DNA from: Bacillota bacterium
Lineage (GTDB): Bacteria > Bacillota > Clostridia > Clostridiales > Clostridiaceae
Length of the DNA stretch: 9,196 bases
Direction of reading: 5' to 3'
Assembly (NCBI GenBank): GCA_023399035.1
Contig: JAEWQX010000186.1
Coordinates: forward strand, 1-9,196
Shown here: in pieces, positions 1 through 6,016 of the stretch
How positions within the stretch are numbered: the first letter of the stretch is position 1
How the letters are laid out: each line of letters starts with the position of its first letter
Notes under the pieces: model-generated
What the model was told of the DNA's origin: nothing
The model's input: only the letters and a program-made list of their open reading frames with translations
Databases searched by the model: none
Made by a program: the position numbers and the translations under genes

Positions 1-441
1 CAGGAAATTCATATTGAGCAGCCATTTCACTGTGATTATGGAACAAATATAGAAGTGGGTGAAAACTTTTATTCAAATTATAACTGTATAATGCTCGATG
101 TAGGAAAGATAACAATAGGTAAAAATGTAATGTTTGCGCCTAATGTATCTATATACACAGCAGGTCATCCTGTACATCCTGACTCAAGAAATTCAGGATA
201 TGAATATGGAATGCCAGTTACAATTGGTGATAATGTTTGGATTGGCGGAAGTGTTGTTATAAATCCTGGTGTTACTATTGGTAACAATGTTGTAATAGGG
301 TCTGGAAGCGTTGTTACAAAGGATATACCTGATAATGTTATAGCAGTAGGAAATCCATGCAGGATTATTCGTGAAATAACCGAGGAAGACAGGAAATATT
401 ATTATAAAAATCTTGAATTTGATGTTGATGATTATAAATAA
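1..441 (+). CDS. Maltose/galactoside O-acetyltransferase family protein, 5' truncated by window
   Basis: The frame is open from base 1, so the gene begins upstream of the window; 146 codons remain of a family usually about 185-205 residues long. The visible part is a left-handed beta-helix of hexapeptide repeats (TIGKNV, VTIGDNVWIGGS, VTIGNNVVIGSGSVV) ending in the family's GNPCRIIR closure. The His of TAGHP (codon 166-168) sits where the catalytic His of the galactoside/maltose acetyltransferases lies. These enzymes move acetyl from acetyl-CoA to a sugar hydroxyl in the cytosol. Maa, LacA and NodL types cannot be separated from this fragment, so no symbol is given. A GTG at 55 is an internal Val, not a start. 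A terminator follows 12 bases after the stop, so this is the last gene of its transcript. Confidence 0.93.
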   Translation, partial: QEIHIEQPFHCDYGTNIEVGENFYSNYNCIMLDVGKITIGKNVMFAPNVSIYTAGHPVHPDSRNSGYEYGMPVTIGDNVWIGGSVVINPGVTIGNNVVIGSGSVVTKDIPDNVIAVGNPCRIIREITEEDRKYYYKNLEFDVDDYK

Positions 442-452
442 AATACGTTATA

Positions 453-484
453 AAAAGCAGAAACGAATAAAGATTTCTGCTTTT
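453..484 (+). terminator. Intrinsic terminator of the acetyltransferase gene
   Basis: An 11-bp perfect stem, AAAAGCAGAAA (453-463) with TTTCTGCTTTT (474-484), has a 10-base loop and a T-rich 3' side. It starts just downstream of the TAA at 439-441. Confidence 0.85.
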
Positions 485-556
485 CGTCTTGTACGAGCTT
501 TAAATACTTATATTGATTTATATGTAATGAGGATTGGGAATGAAAAATTGGGAATA

Positions 557-585
557 TTTACAAAAATGTAAAAGAGTATTATAAT
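557..585 (+). promoter_or_regulatory. Sigma-A type promoter, TTTACA-17-TATAAT
   Basis: TTTACA at 557-562 and a consensus TATAAT at 580-585 are separated by 17 bp. A purine-rich AGAGAAG follows, then ATG at 604, but that frame closes after eight codons. The promoter looks good, yet no gene can be assigned to it. Confidence 0.5.
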
Positions 586-880
586 ATAAGAGAAGTGAAA
601 TATATGTTTAATTACTACCTCATAATTTGAATATATGCATTTGTAAAAGTGTAAAATCAAAATAGTATGTTAACATTACTGATAGGATAAAAAAGAGGTG
701 TATTGCAAAATAAAGTTAAGATGTATTAAAGACAATTTCATTCAAATAAAATTTAAGTTGATGCTGATAATATAAATAATCAAAATAATACTTAAGGAAA
801 GTACATTAGATTTAATATTAAAAACTAATGAATTTGGAAATGTATATATTGAGAATCGAAGTATAATTAACATAAAAGTA

Positions 881-907
881 TTGCACTTTGTTTTTCTGTA
901 ATATAAA
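881..907 (+). promoter_or_regulatory. Possible promoter for the 52-residue ORF
   Basis: TTGCAC (881-886) and TATAAA (902-907) are 15 bp apart, short of the ideal 17, with a TG upstream of the -10. They lie about 85 bases upstream of the small ORF at 992. In DNA this AT-rich, chance matches are common. Confidence 0.3.
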
Positions 908-991
908 TATTATCACTTATCATGAAAATAAAATTTCAAATTTATAAAATTTAGGTATTGAATAAATTTAATAAAGAAAGAAGTAATAGAA

Positions 992-1150
992 ATGGATGAT
1001 ATGTCAAAGTTTTTAAACATTAAAAACAAAAAAGAGCTTTTAAGAATTTATGAAATGAATGAAGGCAATGCAAAGGATGCTAAGGAAAAAAGCAAGTGGA
1101 CTAGTTTAGCAGAAGATGTTAAAAATAAAATCAGCCAGCTTGAATCTTAA
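992..1150 (+). CDS. Small charged hypothetical protein, 52 residues
   Basis: ATG at 992 opens a 52-codon frame ending TAA at 1148-1150. It begins MDDMSKFLNIKNKKELLRIY and ends KNKISQLES. The purine run AAAGAAAGAAG at 973-983 is a weak ribosome binding site at a suitable distance; a second in-frame ATG lies at 1001. The product is soluble, strongly charged and predicted helical (KKELLRIYEM, AEDVKNKISQL), with no Cys or signal peptide. Amino-acid use is that of a real clostridial protein rather than random AT-rich sequence. I do not recognise the family. It is flanked by gene-poor DNA and has no operon partner. Confidence 0.5.
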   Translation: MDDMSKFLNIKNKKELLRIYEMNEGNAKDAKEKSKWTSLAEDVKNKISQLES

Positions 1151-1288
1151 GAGATTTAAAGAAAAGATAAAGTACTGATTTATTTTATATATAAGTTACT
1201 TTGAGACTTTAAAATCTCAAATCAGCATCTATATGAATACTTTTTGTTTAAATGCATTTTAATAAAATCGAATATTGAAATATAATAC

Positions 1289-1395
1289 TAGCAGCCATTT
1301 TAGATCTGCAACAGGTTTATGCTTTGATAAAGGTGCTGCTAAAGTTAAGGATTATTTTACAAGCTGTTATCAGTTTAAACTGATAGCAGCTTTTT
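1289..1395 (+). ncRNA. Candidate short structured transcript ending in a strong terminator
   Basis: A TATAAT at 1281-1286, with only a weak -35, precedes a segment of about 105 bases that ends in a 16-bp terminator. TAGCAGC (1289-1295) pairs with GCTGCTA (1335-1341), closing a domain. The same GCTGCT (1335-1340) is also complementary to AGCAGC (1385-1390) in the 3' arm of the terminator. The layout suits a small RNA or an attenuator, but no known riboswitch motif is seen and the next gene starts 220 bases further on. Confidence 0.25.
1361..1395 (+). terminator. Strong intrinsic terminator
   Basis: AAGCTGTTATCAGTTT (1361-1376) folds on AAACTGATAGCAGCTT (1377-1392) with one G-U pair, followed by TTTTTATT. 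It is the best terminator of the first 2 kb, yet no gene ends just upstream of it. Confidence 0.7.
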
Positions 1396-1614
1396 ATTCG
1401 TTCAGCATGTTTGCTGAGCTGGCAGGCTGAAAGTATTAAAGATAAGTAAAACCAAACAAGTTGAAAGACAAGAATGGTCTATTTTTCACATAACATTTTA
1501 ATCTTCAGAATAATATACAGCGTGATGAAATTCAGAAAAGGAGTTTTTGTGATAATATAGAATATATGACAATTAATTAAAGATAGGATTAATAATAAAG
1601 TTAGGTGATTAATA

Positions 1615-2319
1615 TTGAAAAATATAATATGTGAACGGAGAATATATGAAAATCATTTTAATACACATTCTCATTTATATGGACAGCTGATATTACCTAT
1701 TAAGGGTAACTTGTATATAGAAACAGATAGCAGGCAGCTTGAACTGGATAATAAAAAGGTTTTTTTTCTTCCTCCTGACTGCATGCATATTTTTAAAGCA
1801 GATGAAAGTAATGAATTTTTAACATTAGATATAAATAAACAGATATTGAATAATGAAGATATGAAAAATCTTGCAGGTGGAAAAGAAATAGAATTTGATG
1901 AAAAGTGGAAGGCAATAAGATATTTACTATTGAATGAATGTAGTGAGAAAAATAATTCTAATGCCATAAATGATTTATTTAACTACTGCTATCATTTAAT
2001 TGTAGAAAATACAATGTCAAAGTCTATAGAGTATATTAATGATCATTTTTATGAAACTATAGACTTAAAAACATTAGCAGATATAGAGCATTATAATATA
2101 AGTTATTATAGTGAATGGTTTAAAAATAATATGGGAGTAACTGTTACCGAATATATTAAGAATTTGAGAATTAAGAAAGCAAAAGAGTTATTATCAAATA
2201 CAGGTTTATCAATTTTAGAAATAGCTCAAATGATTGGTTATGAACATAATTCCTCATTTACAAGAGTATTCAAAGAATTTGAACATATTTCTCCGGCTGA
2301 ATTTAGAAAAAGATTATAA
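1615..2319 (+). CDS. AraC-family transcriptional regulator, short cupin type
   Basis: This is a 234-residue DNA-binding regulator. The N-terminal half is a compact cupin-like sensing domain, with HSH at residues 18-20, GQLILPIKGNLYI and the FLPPDCMHIF strand around 50-60. The C-terminal domain, about residues 137-234, is an AraC/XylS double helix-turn-helix: IDLKTLADIEHYNISYYSEW for the first helix pair, ILEIAQMIGYEHNSSFTRVF for the second, and the SPAEFRKRL end. The start is TTG at 1615, chosen because AGGTG (1603-1607) sits seven bases upstream and no ATG is available before the cupin strands. At 234 residues it is shorter than the usual 270-300. The next gene in the same direction begins 98 bases downstream and is a plausible target or operon partner. 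The ligand cannot be read from sequence. Confidence 0.9.
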   Translation: MKNIICERRIYENHFNTHSHLYGQLILPIKGNLYIETDSRQLELDNKKVFFLPPDCMHIFKADESNEFLTLDINKQILNNEDMKNLAGGKEIEFDEKWKAIRYLLLNECSEKNNSNAINDLFNYCYHLIVENTMSKSIEYINDHFYETIDLKTLADIEHYNISYYSEWFKNNMGVTVTEYIKNLRIKKAKELLSNTGLSILEIAQMIGYEHNSSFTRVFKEFEHISPAEFRKRL

Positions 2320-2417
2320 AAATAAGCTAAAAATATCTTGATTTCAGAAAAGAAGGTATGAGTGAATAAAGATATACTAAAAATAAAAGTAATAGTTGAG
2401 AGGAGTACATATTTGTT

Positions 2418-3080
2418 ATGATAGATATACAAATTAGTCAGGAAATTAAAGAGGCATGTCCTAATACAGCATTAGGACTAATACAGGCAAAGATAAATGT
2501 AAATTCTAGCTCGGATTTTTTGATCAGCGAGATAGATGGATACTGCAGTTTTTTAAGAGAACAGTTAAAGCTTGAAGAATTAACATCTGACTTAAAAATT
2601 AAGGCTGCAAGGGAAGCTTATAAGGCTCTTGGAAAATCACCTAGTAAATATAGATTGTCAAGTGAAGCGCTTATTAGAAGAATACTTCAGGGAAAGGGAA
2701 TTTATAGAGTAAATAATATTGTAGATATAAACAATCTAATTTCAATAAAATCAAAATTTCCAGTAGGTTCTTATGATGTGAATAATATTGATTCTCATAT
2801 TGTCCTAAATAGAGCAGAGGAAGGAGCAAGGTATAAAGGTATAGGTAAAGACCTTTTAAATATAGAGTTCCTTCCTGTACTCACAGACAAAGCAGGTCAT
2901 TTTGGAAGCCCCACAAGTGATTGTGAACGTGCTATGATAACAGAAGATGCAAAAGAAATATTAATGTGTATTTATTCTTTCAGTGGAGATAAGGAGCTTT
3001 ATAGATATTTAAATGAAGCACAGGAACTTTTAGAAAAGTATGCTGATGGAAGTGACTTTGAAATTAATATAATAAGGTAG
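2418..3080 (+). CDS. B3/B4 tRNA-binding domain protein
   Basis: This 220-residue stand-alone protein is of the B3/4 domain family, the editing module of the phenylalanyl-tRNA synthetase beta subunit. Visible hallmarks are AREAYKALGKSPSKYRLSSE (about residues 64-83), ALIRRILQGKGIYRVNN leading into NNLISIKSKFPVGSYD, and the pocket motif GSPTSDCERAMIT (163-175). Free-standing members are thought to act on tRNA or amino-acid substrates, possibly as trans-editing proteins; the substrate here is not known. The start at ATG 2418 follows GAGAGGAG (2398-2405) with a rather long 12-base gap, but no other in-frame start lies nearby. The AraC-type regulator lies directly upstream on the same strand. The gene ends before a convergent neighbour, with a hairpin between. 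Confidence 0.88.
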   Translation: MIDIQISQEIKEACPNTALGLIQAKINVNSSSDFLISEIDGYCSFLREQLKLEELTSDLKIKAAREAYKALGKSPSKYRLSSEALIRRILQGKGIYRVNNIVDINNLISIKSKFPVGSYDVNNIDSHIVLNRAEEGARYKGIGKDLLNIEFLPVLTDKAGHFGSPTSDCERAMITEDAKEILMCIYSFSGDKELYRYLNEAQELLEKYADGSDFEINIIR

Positions 3081-3133
3081 AATTATAGAAATGAGATAAG
3101 AGTCTAGTAAGAAAGTCTCTCAAGAACCTGAAA

Positions 3134-3164
3134 GACATCCTTTGTATTTTCACAAACGGATGTC
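3134..3164. terminator. Hairpin between convergent genes
   Basis: GACATCCTTTGT (3134-3145) pairs with ACAAA-C-GGATGTC (3152-3164), giving 12 bp with one bulged C and a 6-base loop. It lies between the converging B3/B4 gene and the AraC-type gene. T tails are weak on both strands (TTTC on the minus side), so it may be a bidirectional terminator. Confidence 0.55.
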
Positions 3165-3190
3165 CATACATATAAAAGCAGTAGGGATAA

Positions 3191-4096
3191 TCATAGTTTT
3201 GCATTATTACTAATTTTTCTATATTCAGAAGGTGTGCAATTCATGTATTTTTTAAATATTTTTCCATAGTAGCTTACACTGTTGAATCCTGAATTTAAAG
3301 CAATATTGCTGATACTTTCTTTGCTATTTGTCAGTAATTTTAGAGAACTAGATATTCTATATTCTAATAAATATTCAAATGGAGTAGTTTTTAATATTCT
3401 TTGGAAACTACGGCAGCATTCGCTTTTGCTTATATTTGATTCAGATGCTATATTATCAAGAGTTATATTTTCAAAATAATGATTATGTATGAATTGAAGT
3501 CCTTTTTGTACACGTTCTTCATCATAGAAATTTGTTTTTTCAACAGTATCTATTTTATCTTTCATTTCTTTTAATATGCTTATCCATATAAGATTTAATT
3601 TGTTGATTATTTCCAACTCATACAAAAATAATTTTTCATGTGACAAATAAAAAATTTCATTCATAAATTCTAAAACTTCTTGCTGCCATTTTACACTTTT
3701 ATTTAAGACTAGGTACTTAAAATTTGAACTGTTTAAAAGTGGTTCCACATATTTTTTATGTACAATAGACTCCCTGCGTCTGCCTATTATTATGGGATCA
3801 AAATTAATAGTGAACATTTGACAGTTTTCCTTAAAAGGCTTTATTTGATGAAGAATATTAGAATTGATTATAATTCCTTCACCAGGTTCTAATAATATTT
3901 CTTTTCCATCAATAAAAAATAATATCTTTTCATTTAAGACATATGAACATTGCAATTCATTGTGCCAGTGTAATCTTATATATCCCTCATCAAACAATTT
4001 AAAATCATCTGTGTAAACTACAATAGGCAAATCACATGTTCCATGTTTAGTTATTTCTTTTAAATTTTTATCTACATTTATTGTTGAAACCTGCAT
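3191..4096 (-). CDS. AraC-family transcriptional regulator with cupin sensor
   Basis: This is a 301-residue regulator of normal AraC/XylS length. The N-terminal cupin domain shows LHWHNELQCSYVLNEKI (residues 42-58), a GKEILLEPGEG turn and the NSNILHQIKP strand (79-88), the usual small-molecule pocket. The linker to about 190 is helical. The C-terminal double helix-turn-helix (about 196-297) contains ITLDNIASESNISKSECCRS and SISNIALNSGFNSVSYYGKI, closing with TPSEYRK. ATG at 4096 is preceded on its own strand by AAGGGGAT six bases upstream. The gene is divergent from the EamA-type transporter at 4390 with 293 bp between them, the usual arrangement when such a regulator controls its neighbour. 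That target, the ligand and autoregulation are inferences. Confidence 0.92.
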   Translation of the reverse strand: MQVSTINVDKNLKEITKHGTCDLPIVVYTDDFKLFDEGYIRLHWHNELQCSYVLNEKILFFIDGKEILLEPGEGIIINSNILHQIKPFKENCQMFTINFDPIIIGRRRESIVHKKYVEPLLNSSNFKYLVLNKSVKWQQEVLEFMNEIFYLSHEKLFLYELEIINKLNLIWISILKEMKDKIDTVEKTNFYDEERVQKGLQFIHNHYFENITLDNIASESNISKSECCRSFQRILKTTPFEYLLEYRISSSLKLLTNSKESISNIALNSGFNSVSYYGKIFKKYMNCTPSEYRKISNNAKL

Positions 4097-4198
4097 TTCT
4101 ATCCCCTTATTTTACTTGCAATATAGTGTGAATTTATATTTACTTTGAGCTAATTAATTCTATTTAAATATTTTGCCTGCAAATTAAATTCTAGATAT

Positions 4199-4295
4199 AG
4201 AAGTTTTGCAAACGTATATGATAGTTATAATTTTATAGTATATTTATTGGATTTTCTAGAAGTATTGTAATTATGTCAGCTAATATAGTTATAAT
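4199..4295. repeat. Imperfect direct repeat in the divergent AraC/EamA intergenic region
   Basis: AGAAGTTTTGCAA (4199-4211) recurs as AGAAGTATTGTAA (4258-4270), and ATAGTTATAAT (4221-4231) recurs exactly at 4285-4295. Each copy sits after a CTAGA or TCTAG-like run. The periods are 59 and 64 bp, differing by a 5-base indel. Paired direct repeats between a divergent AraC-type gene and its partner are candidate operator half-sites. Confidence 0.4.
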
Positions 4296-4321
4296 ATTGA
4301 GCAATATATTAGTTGTTAATA

Positions 4322-4351
4322 TTGAATTTTAATTATAATATTGTTTATAGA
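4322..4351 (+). promoter_or_regulatory. Possible promoter of the EamA-type transporter gene
   Basis: TTGAAT (4322-4327) and TATAGA (4346-4351) have an 18-bp spacer. An alternative is TTGTTA (4313-4318) with a consensus TATAAT at 4334-4339 but only a 15-bp spacer. Both are downstream of the repeat that may bind the AraC-type regulator, as an activator site would be. Confidence 0.35.
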
Positions 4352-4389
4352 TAATTATATTATTAAAAATAAGGGGGATAAAATTTTTT

Positions 4390-5298
4390 ATGAAAAACTC
4401 ATCAAGATTAAAAGGGCTGTTTTTGGTAACGTTTGGAGCATTGCTTTGGGGTGTTTCTGGAACTGTAGCTCAATATTTATTTCAAGATGAAAACTTCACA
4501 CCAGAGTGGCTTGTTGTTATAAGAATGCTGCTTTCAGGAATACTTCTATTAATATTAGGGATATTAAAAGGAGATAAAAATGTATTTAAAATATGGGAAA
4601 CAAAAGAAAATGCAATTAAGCTTTTCTTATTTGGCATTTTAGGAATGCTTGGTGTACAATATACATATTTTGCAGCAATAAATCATGGAAATGCTGCTAC
4701 TGCAACAATACTTCAATACTTATCACCAATAATAATTACTTTTTATCTATGTTTACATAACAAAAAACTTCCCACAGTGCAACAGATGATTTGCATAGGC
4801 ATGGCTATGCTTGGAACATTTTTAATTATTACAAAGGGAAACATAAACAGTTTATCAATTTCTAAGCTTGCTGTTTTCTGGGGAATTGCATCTGCTTTTG
4901 CGTCTGCAGTATACATATTACAACCAGTATCTTTATTAAAAGAATATGGTTCAATATGCACTGTTGGATGGGGGATGTTAATTGGAGGAATTGCATTTAG
5001 TTTTATTAATTCACCATTTAATTGTACAGGCAATTGGTCAGTTAAATCTGTTTCAGCAGTTGTTTTTGTAGTGATATTTGGTACTCTTATTGCATTTTCA
5101 TGCTACTTGGAAAGCCTTAAGTATATTGAACCTTATGAAGCCAGCATACTTGGTTGTGTAGAACCATTATCTGCAGCATTTCTTTCAATAATATTTTTAG
5201 ATGTAATATTTACTCCAATACAATGGATAGGATCATTATGCATTATTACAACAATTTCAGTACTTTCACTTATTAAAAATAACAATGGGCAGACGTAA
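4390..5298 (+). CDS. EamA-family (DMT superfamily) transporter, 10 TM
   Basis: This is a 302-residue inner-membrane protein with two EamA repeats, about residues 12-148 and 163-296, and ten predicted hydrophobic segments. Family features include LWGVSGTVAQYLF in TM1, the AAINHGNAATATILQYLSP stretch (95-113), and the second-repeat counterpart YIEPYEASILGCVEPLSAAF (245-264). The family exports amino acids, nucleosides and other metabolites; the substrate cannot be named. ATG at 4390 follows AAGGGGGAT (4371-4379) at ten bases. The gene is divergent from the AraC-type regulator at 3191-4096. The stop codon falls in the loop of the gene's own terminator hairpin, so nothing is co-transcribed after it. 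Confidence 0.93.
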   Translation: MKNSSRLKGLFLVTFGALLWGVSGTVAQYLFQDENFTPEWLVVIRMLLSGILLLILGILKGDKNVFKIWETKENAIKLFLFGILGMLGVQYTYFAAINHGNAATATILQYLSPIIITFYLCLHNKKLPTVQQMICIGMAMLGTFLIITKGNINSLSISKLAVFWGIASAFASAVYILQPVSLLKEYGSICTVGWGMLIGGIAFSFINSPFNCTGNWSVKSVSAVVFVVIFGTLIAFSCYLESLKYIEPYEASILGCVEPLSAAFLSIIFLDVIFTPIQWIGSLCIITTISVLSLIKNNNGQT

Positions 5299-5315
5299 AA
5301 TTGCGTCTGCTCATT
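5284..5315. terminator. Terminator overlapping the EamA-type gene's stop codon
   Basis: AATGGGCAGACG (5284-5295) pairs with CGTCTGCTCATT (5304-5315), 12 bp with one G-U pair; the TAA stop at 5296-5298 lies in the 8-base loop. The plus tail is only moderately T-rich (ATTATTATG). On the minus strand the stem is followed by GTTATTTTTAA, so it may also stop the leftward small transcript starting near 5644. Confidence 0.7.
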
Positions 5316-5450
5316 ATTATGAAATTTTTCAGACATATTATTTTGCTTTCTCAATGTTACACGACAGGCTATTTTACTGATTTTAATGGAGACTGATTAT
5401 AAAAATAGTATTAGGGCAGGTGAAATAACAGCAAAGATACATCTTTCTCA

Positions 5451-5604
5451 TTACTTACCAGCGGCAGCCTCCAACTCTGACACTCCAATTTTTGATTTTT
5501 TTGCAATACCTTTCATTTGAATATGCTGTATACTCCTTTTCTCTTCTTTCCCTCCTTTTTTGTATATCATTTATTGTCTTGATAGTAAGTTCTTTAGCAG
5601 TCAT
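5451..5604 (-). CDS. Small basic hypothetical protein, C-terminus ambiguous between two frames
   Basis: On the minus strand AAGGAGGAGT (plus 5611-5620), a near-perfect ribosome binding site, precedes ATG at 5604. That frame reads MTAKELTIKTINDIQKRRER and continues REKEYTAYSNERYCKKIKNW, ending VGGCRW at 5455 (49 residues). The +1 frame stays open over the same 3' half, reads MKGIAKKSKIGVSELEAAAG and stops at 5451. Its codons and residues look more natural for a clostridial protein than the Trp/Cys/CGC-rich end of the first frame. So either the gene really ends in VGGCRW, or an indel near codon 31 has broken a gene whose real end is VSELEAAAGK. The protein is helical, very basic and has no membrane segment. 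I do not recognise the family. It has its own promoter and no operon partner. Confidence 0.55.
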
Positions 5605-5651
5605 ATATTTACTCCTCCTTACTAATTATTTATATTTAAATTTTCTCATAA

Positions 5652-5681
5652 TTTATATAAAAATAAACATAAAAATGTTAA
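5652..5681 (-). promoter_or_regulatory. Promoter of the minus-strand small gene
   Basis: Read on the minus strand, TTAACA (plus 5676-5681) is followed after 18 bp by TATAAA (plus 5652-5657). Transcription would start near 5644, giving a leader of about 40 bases up to the start codon at 5604. Confidence 0.5.
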
Positions 5682-5720
5682 TAATAGGTTATTTTTACAT
5701 TAAGAAATGTTAATAGATAA

Positions 5721-5897
5721 TTTGGAAGTGGCGGATATATGCCAGAAGATGTACGTGATGTAATGAATATTATGGAGAGTGGAAAGTGGAATATTGAATC
5801 AATAATTACTCATGAATTCGCATGGGAAGATTTATCTGAAGCAATTATCACTGCATCAGATGTTAATAATTCATTAAATGTGATCATCAAATATTAG
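5721..5897 (+). pseudogene. C-terminal remnant of a zinc-type medium-chain dehydrogenase
   Basis: The frame from 5721 reads FGSGGYMPEDVRDVMNIMES, then GKWNIESIITHEFAWEDLSE, and ends SDVNNSLNVIIKY with TAG at 5895-5897. This is the C-terminal end of zinc-containing alcohol/sorbitol/threonine-type dehydrogenases: the PEDV helix, an I(I/V)TH substrate-domain segment, and the A-I-x-x-A helix before the last strand. Such enzymes have about 340-350 residues; only about 58 are left, and TAA at 5718-5720 closes the frame upstream. No catalytic zinc ligands or Rossmann fold remain. The ATG at 5739 falls inside the conserved part, so a 52-residue start there would be artificial. Loss of the first 80 percent points to a deletion whose edge is near 5720. 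Which alcohol it oxidised cannot be said. Confidence 0.78.
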
Positions 5898-5958
5898 GAT
5901 AATTATAGATAGAAACTATAAGCCGATAACACATTAGTTGCAGCAGTTCAATTTACTG

Positions 5959-5989
5959 TTGACTCTCCCCTTAATGGAGATAATAAGAT
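5959..5989 (+). promoter_or_regulatory. MerR-type promoter with 19-bp spacer and operator dyad
   Basis: TTGACT (5959-5964) and TAAGAT (5984-5989) are 19 bp apart. This is the over-long spacing that MerR-family regulators correct by twisting DNA. A dyad TCTCC (5964-5968) N7 GGAGA (5976-5980) sits in the spacer, as in BmrR/Mta-like operators. The start point near 5996 is just before the MerR gene's ribosome binding site, so the gene is probably autoregulated. Confidence 0.72.
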
Positions 5990-6016
5990 GAATTTATAAG
6001 GAAGGATGTGAAGCGT

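Larger units (their letters stand above)
485..991. other. Gene-poor intergenic stretch
   Basis: I see no convincing gene on either strand. The region holds a good promoter at 557-585 that leads into an 8-codon ORF (ATG 604, TGA 628), a second promoter-like pair near 881-907, and an open frame of 42 codons without a usable start at 776-901. The composition is extremely A/T rich. It could be decayed coding DNA or house a small RNA; nothing in the sequence decides. Confidence 0.5.
1151..1614. other. Intergenic region with hairpins, no clear gene
   Basis: The stretch holds a 7-bp hairpin TTTGAGA/TCTCAAA (1200-1221) without a T tail, which may close the upstream small ORF. It also holds a TATAAT at 1281-1286, the strong terminator at 1361-1395, and a small CAGC/GCTG hairpin near 1402-1416. 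Short open frames across 1274-1431 overlap the terminator stem and are not supported. The last 60 bases form the leader of the AraC-type gene. Confidence 0.5.

Noticed and set aside
776..901. 42-codon open frame (…KESTLDLILKTNEFGNVYIEN…)
   Set aside because: No start codon or ribosome binding site and no recognised family; possibly a relic but unsupported.
1671..1967. 98-codon minus-strand ORF inside the AraC-type gene
   Set aside because: Antisense shadow; Ser/Phe/Leu-rich composition, no ribosome binding site, lies opposite a clear family member.
2238..2432. 64-codon minus-strand ORF across the AraC/B3-B4 gap
   Set aside because: Overlaps two real genes on the other strand and has no binding site.
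3282..3479. 65-codon plus-strand ORF inside the second AraC-type gene
   Set aside because: Shadow of the helix-turn-helix coding region; no supporting start signal.
4743..5033. 96-codon minus-strand ORF within the EamA-type gene
   Set aside because: Antisense shadow of membrane-helix codons.
5133..5354. 73-codon minus-strand ORF over the end of the EamA-type gene
   Set aside because: Runs through the terminator hairpin and the transporter's C-terminus; no family resemblance.
5492..5713. 73-codon plus-strand hydrophobic ORF with TTG start
   Set aside because: No ribosome binding site; it is the antisense of the Lys/Arg/Glu-rich minus-strand gene and its promoter, which explains its Phe/Leu/Ser content.
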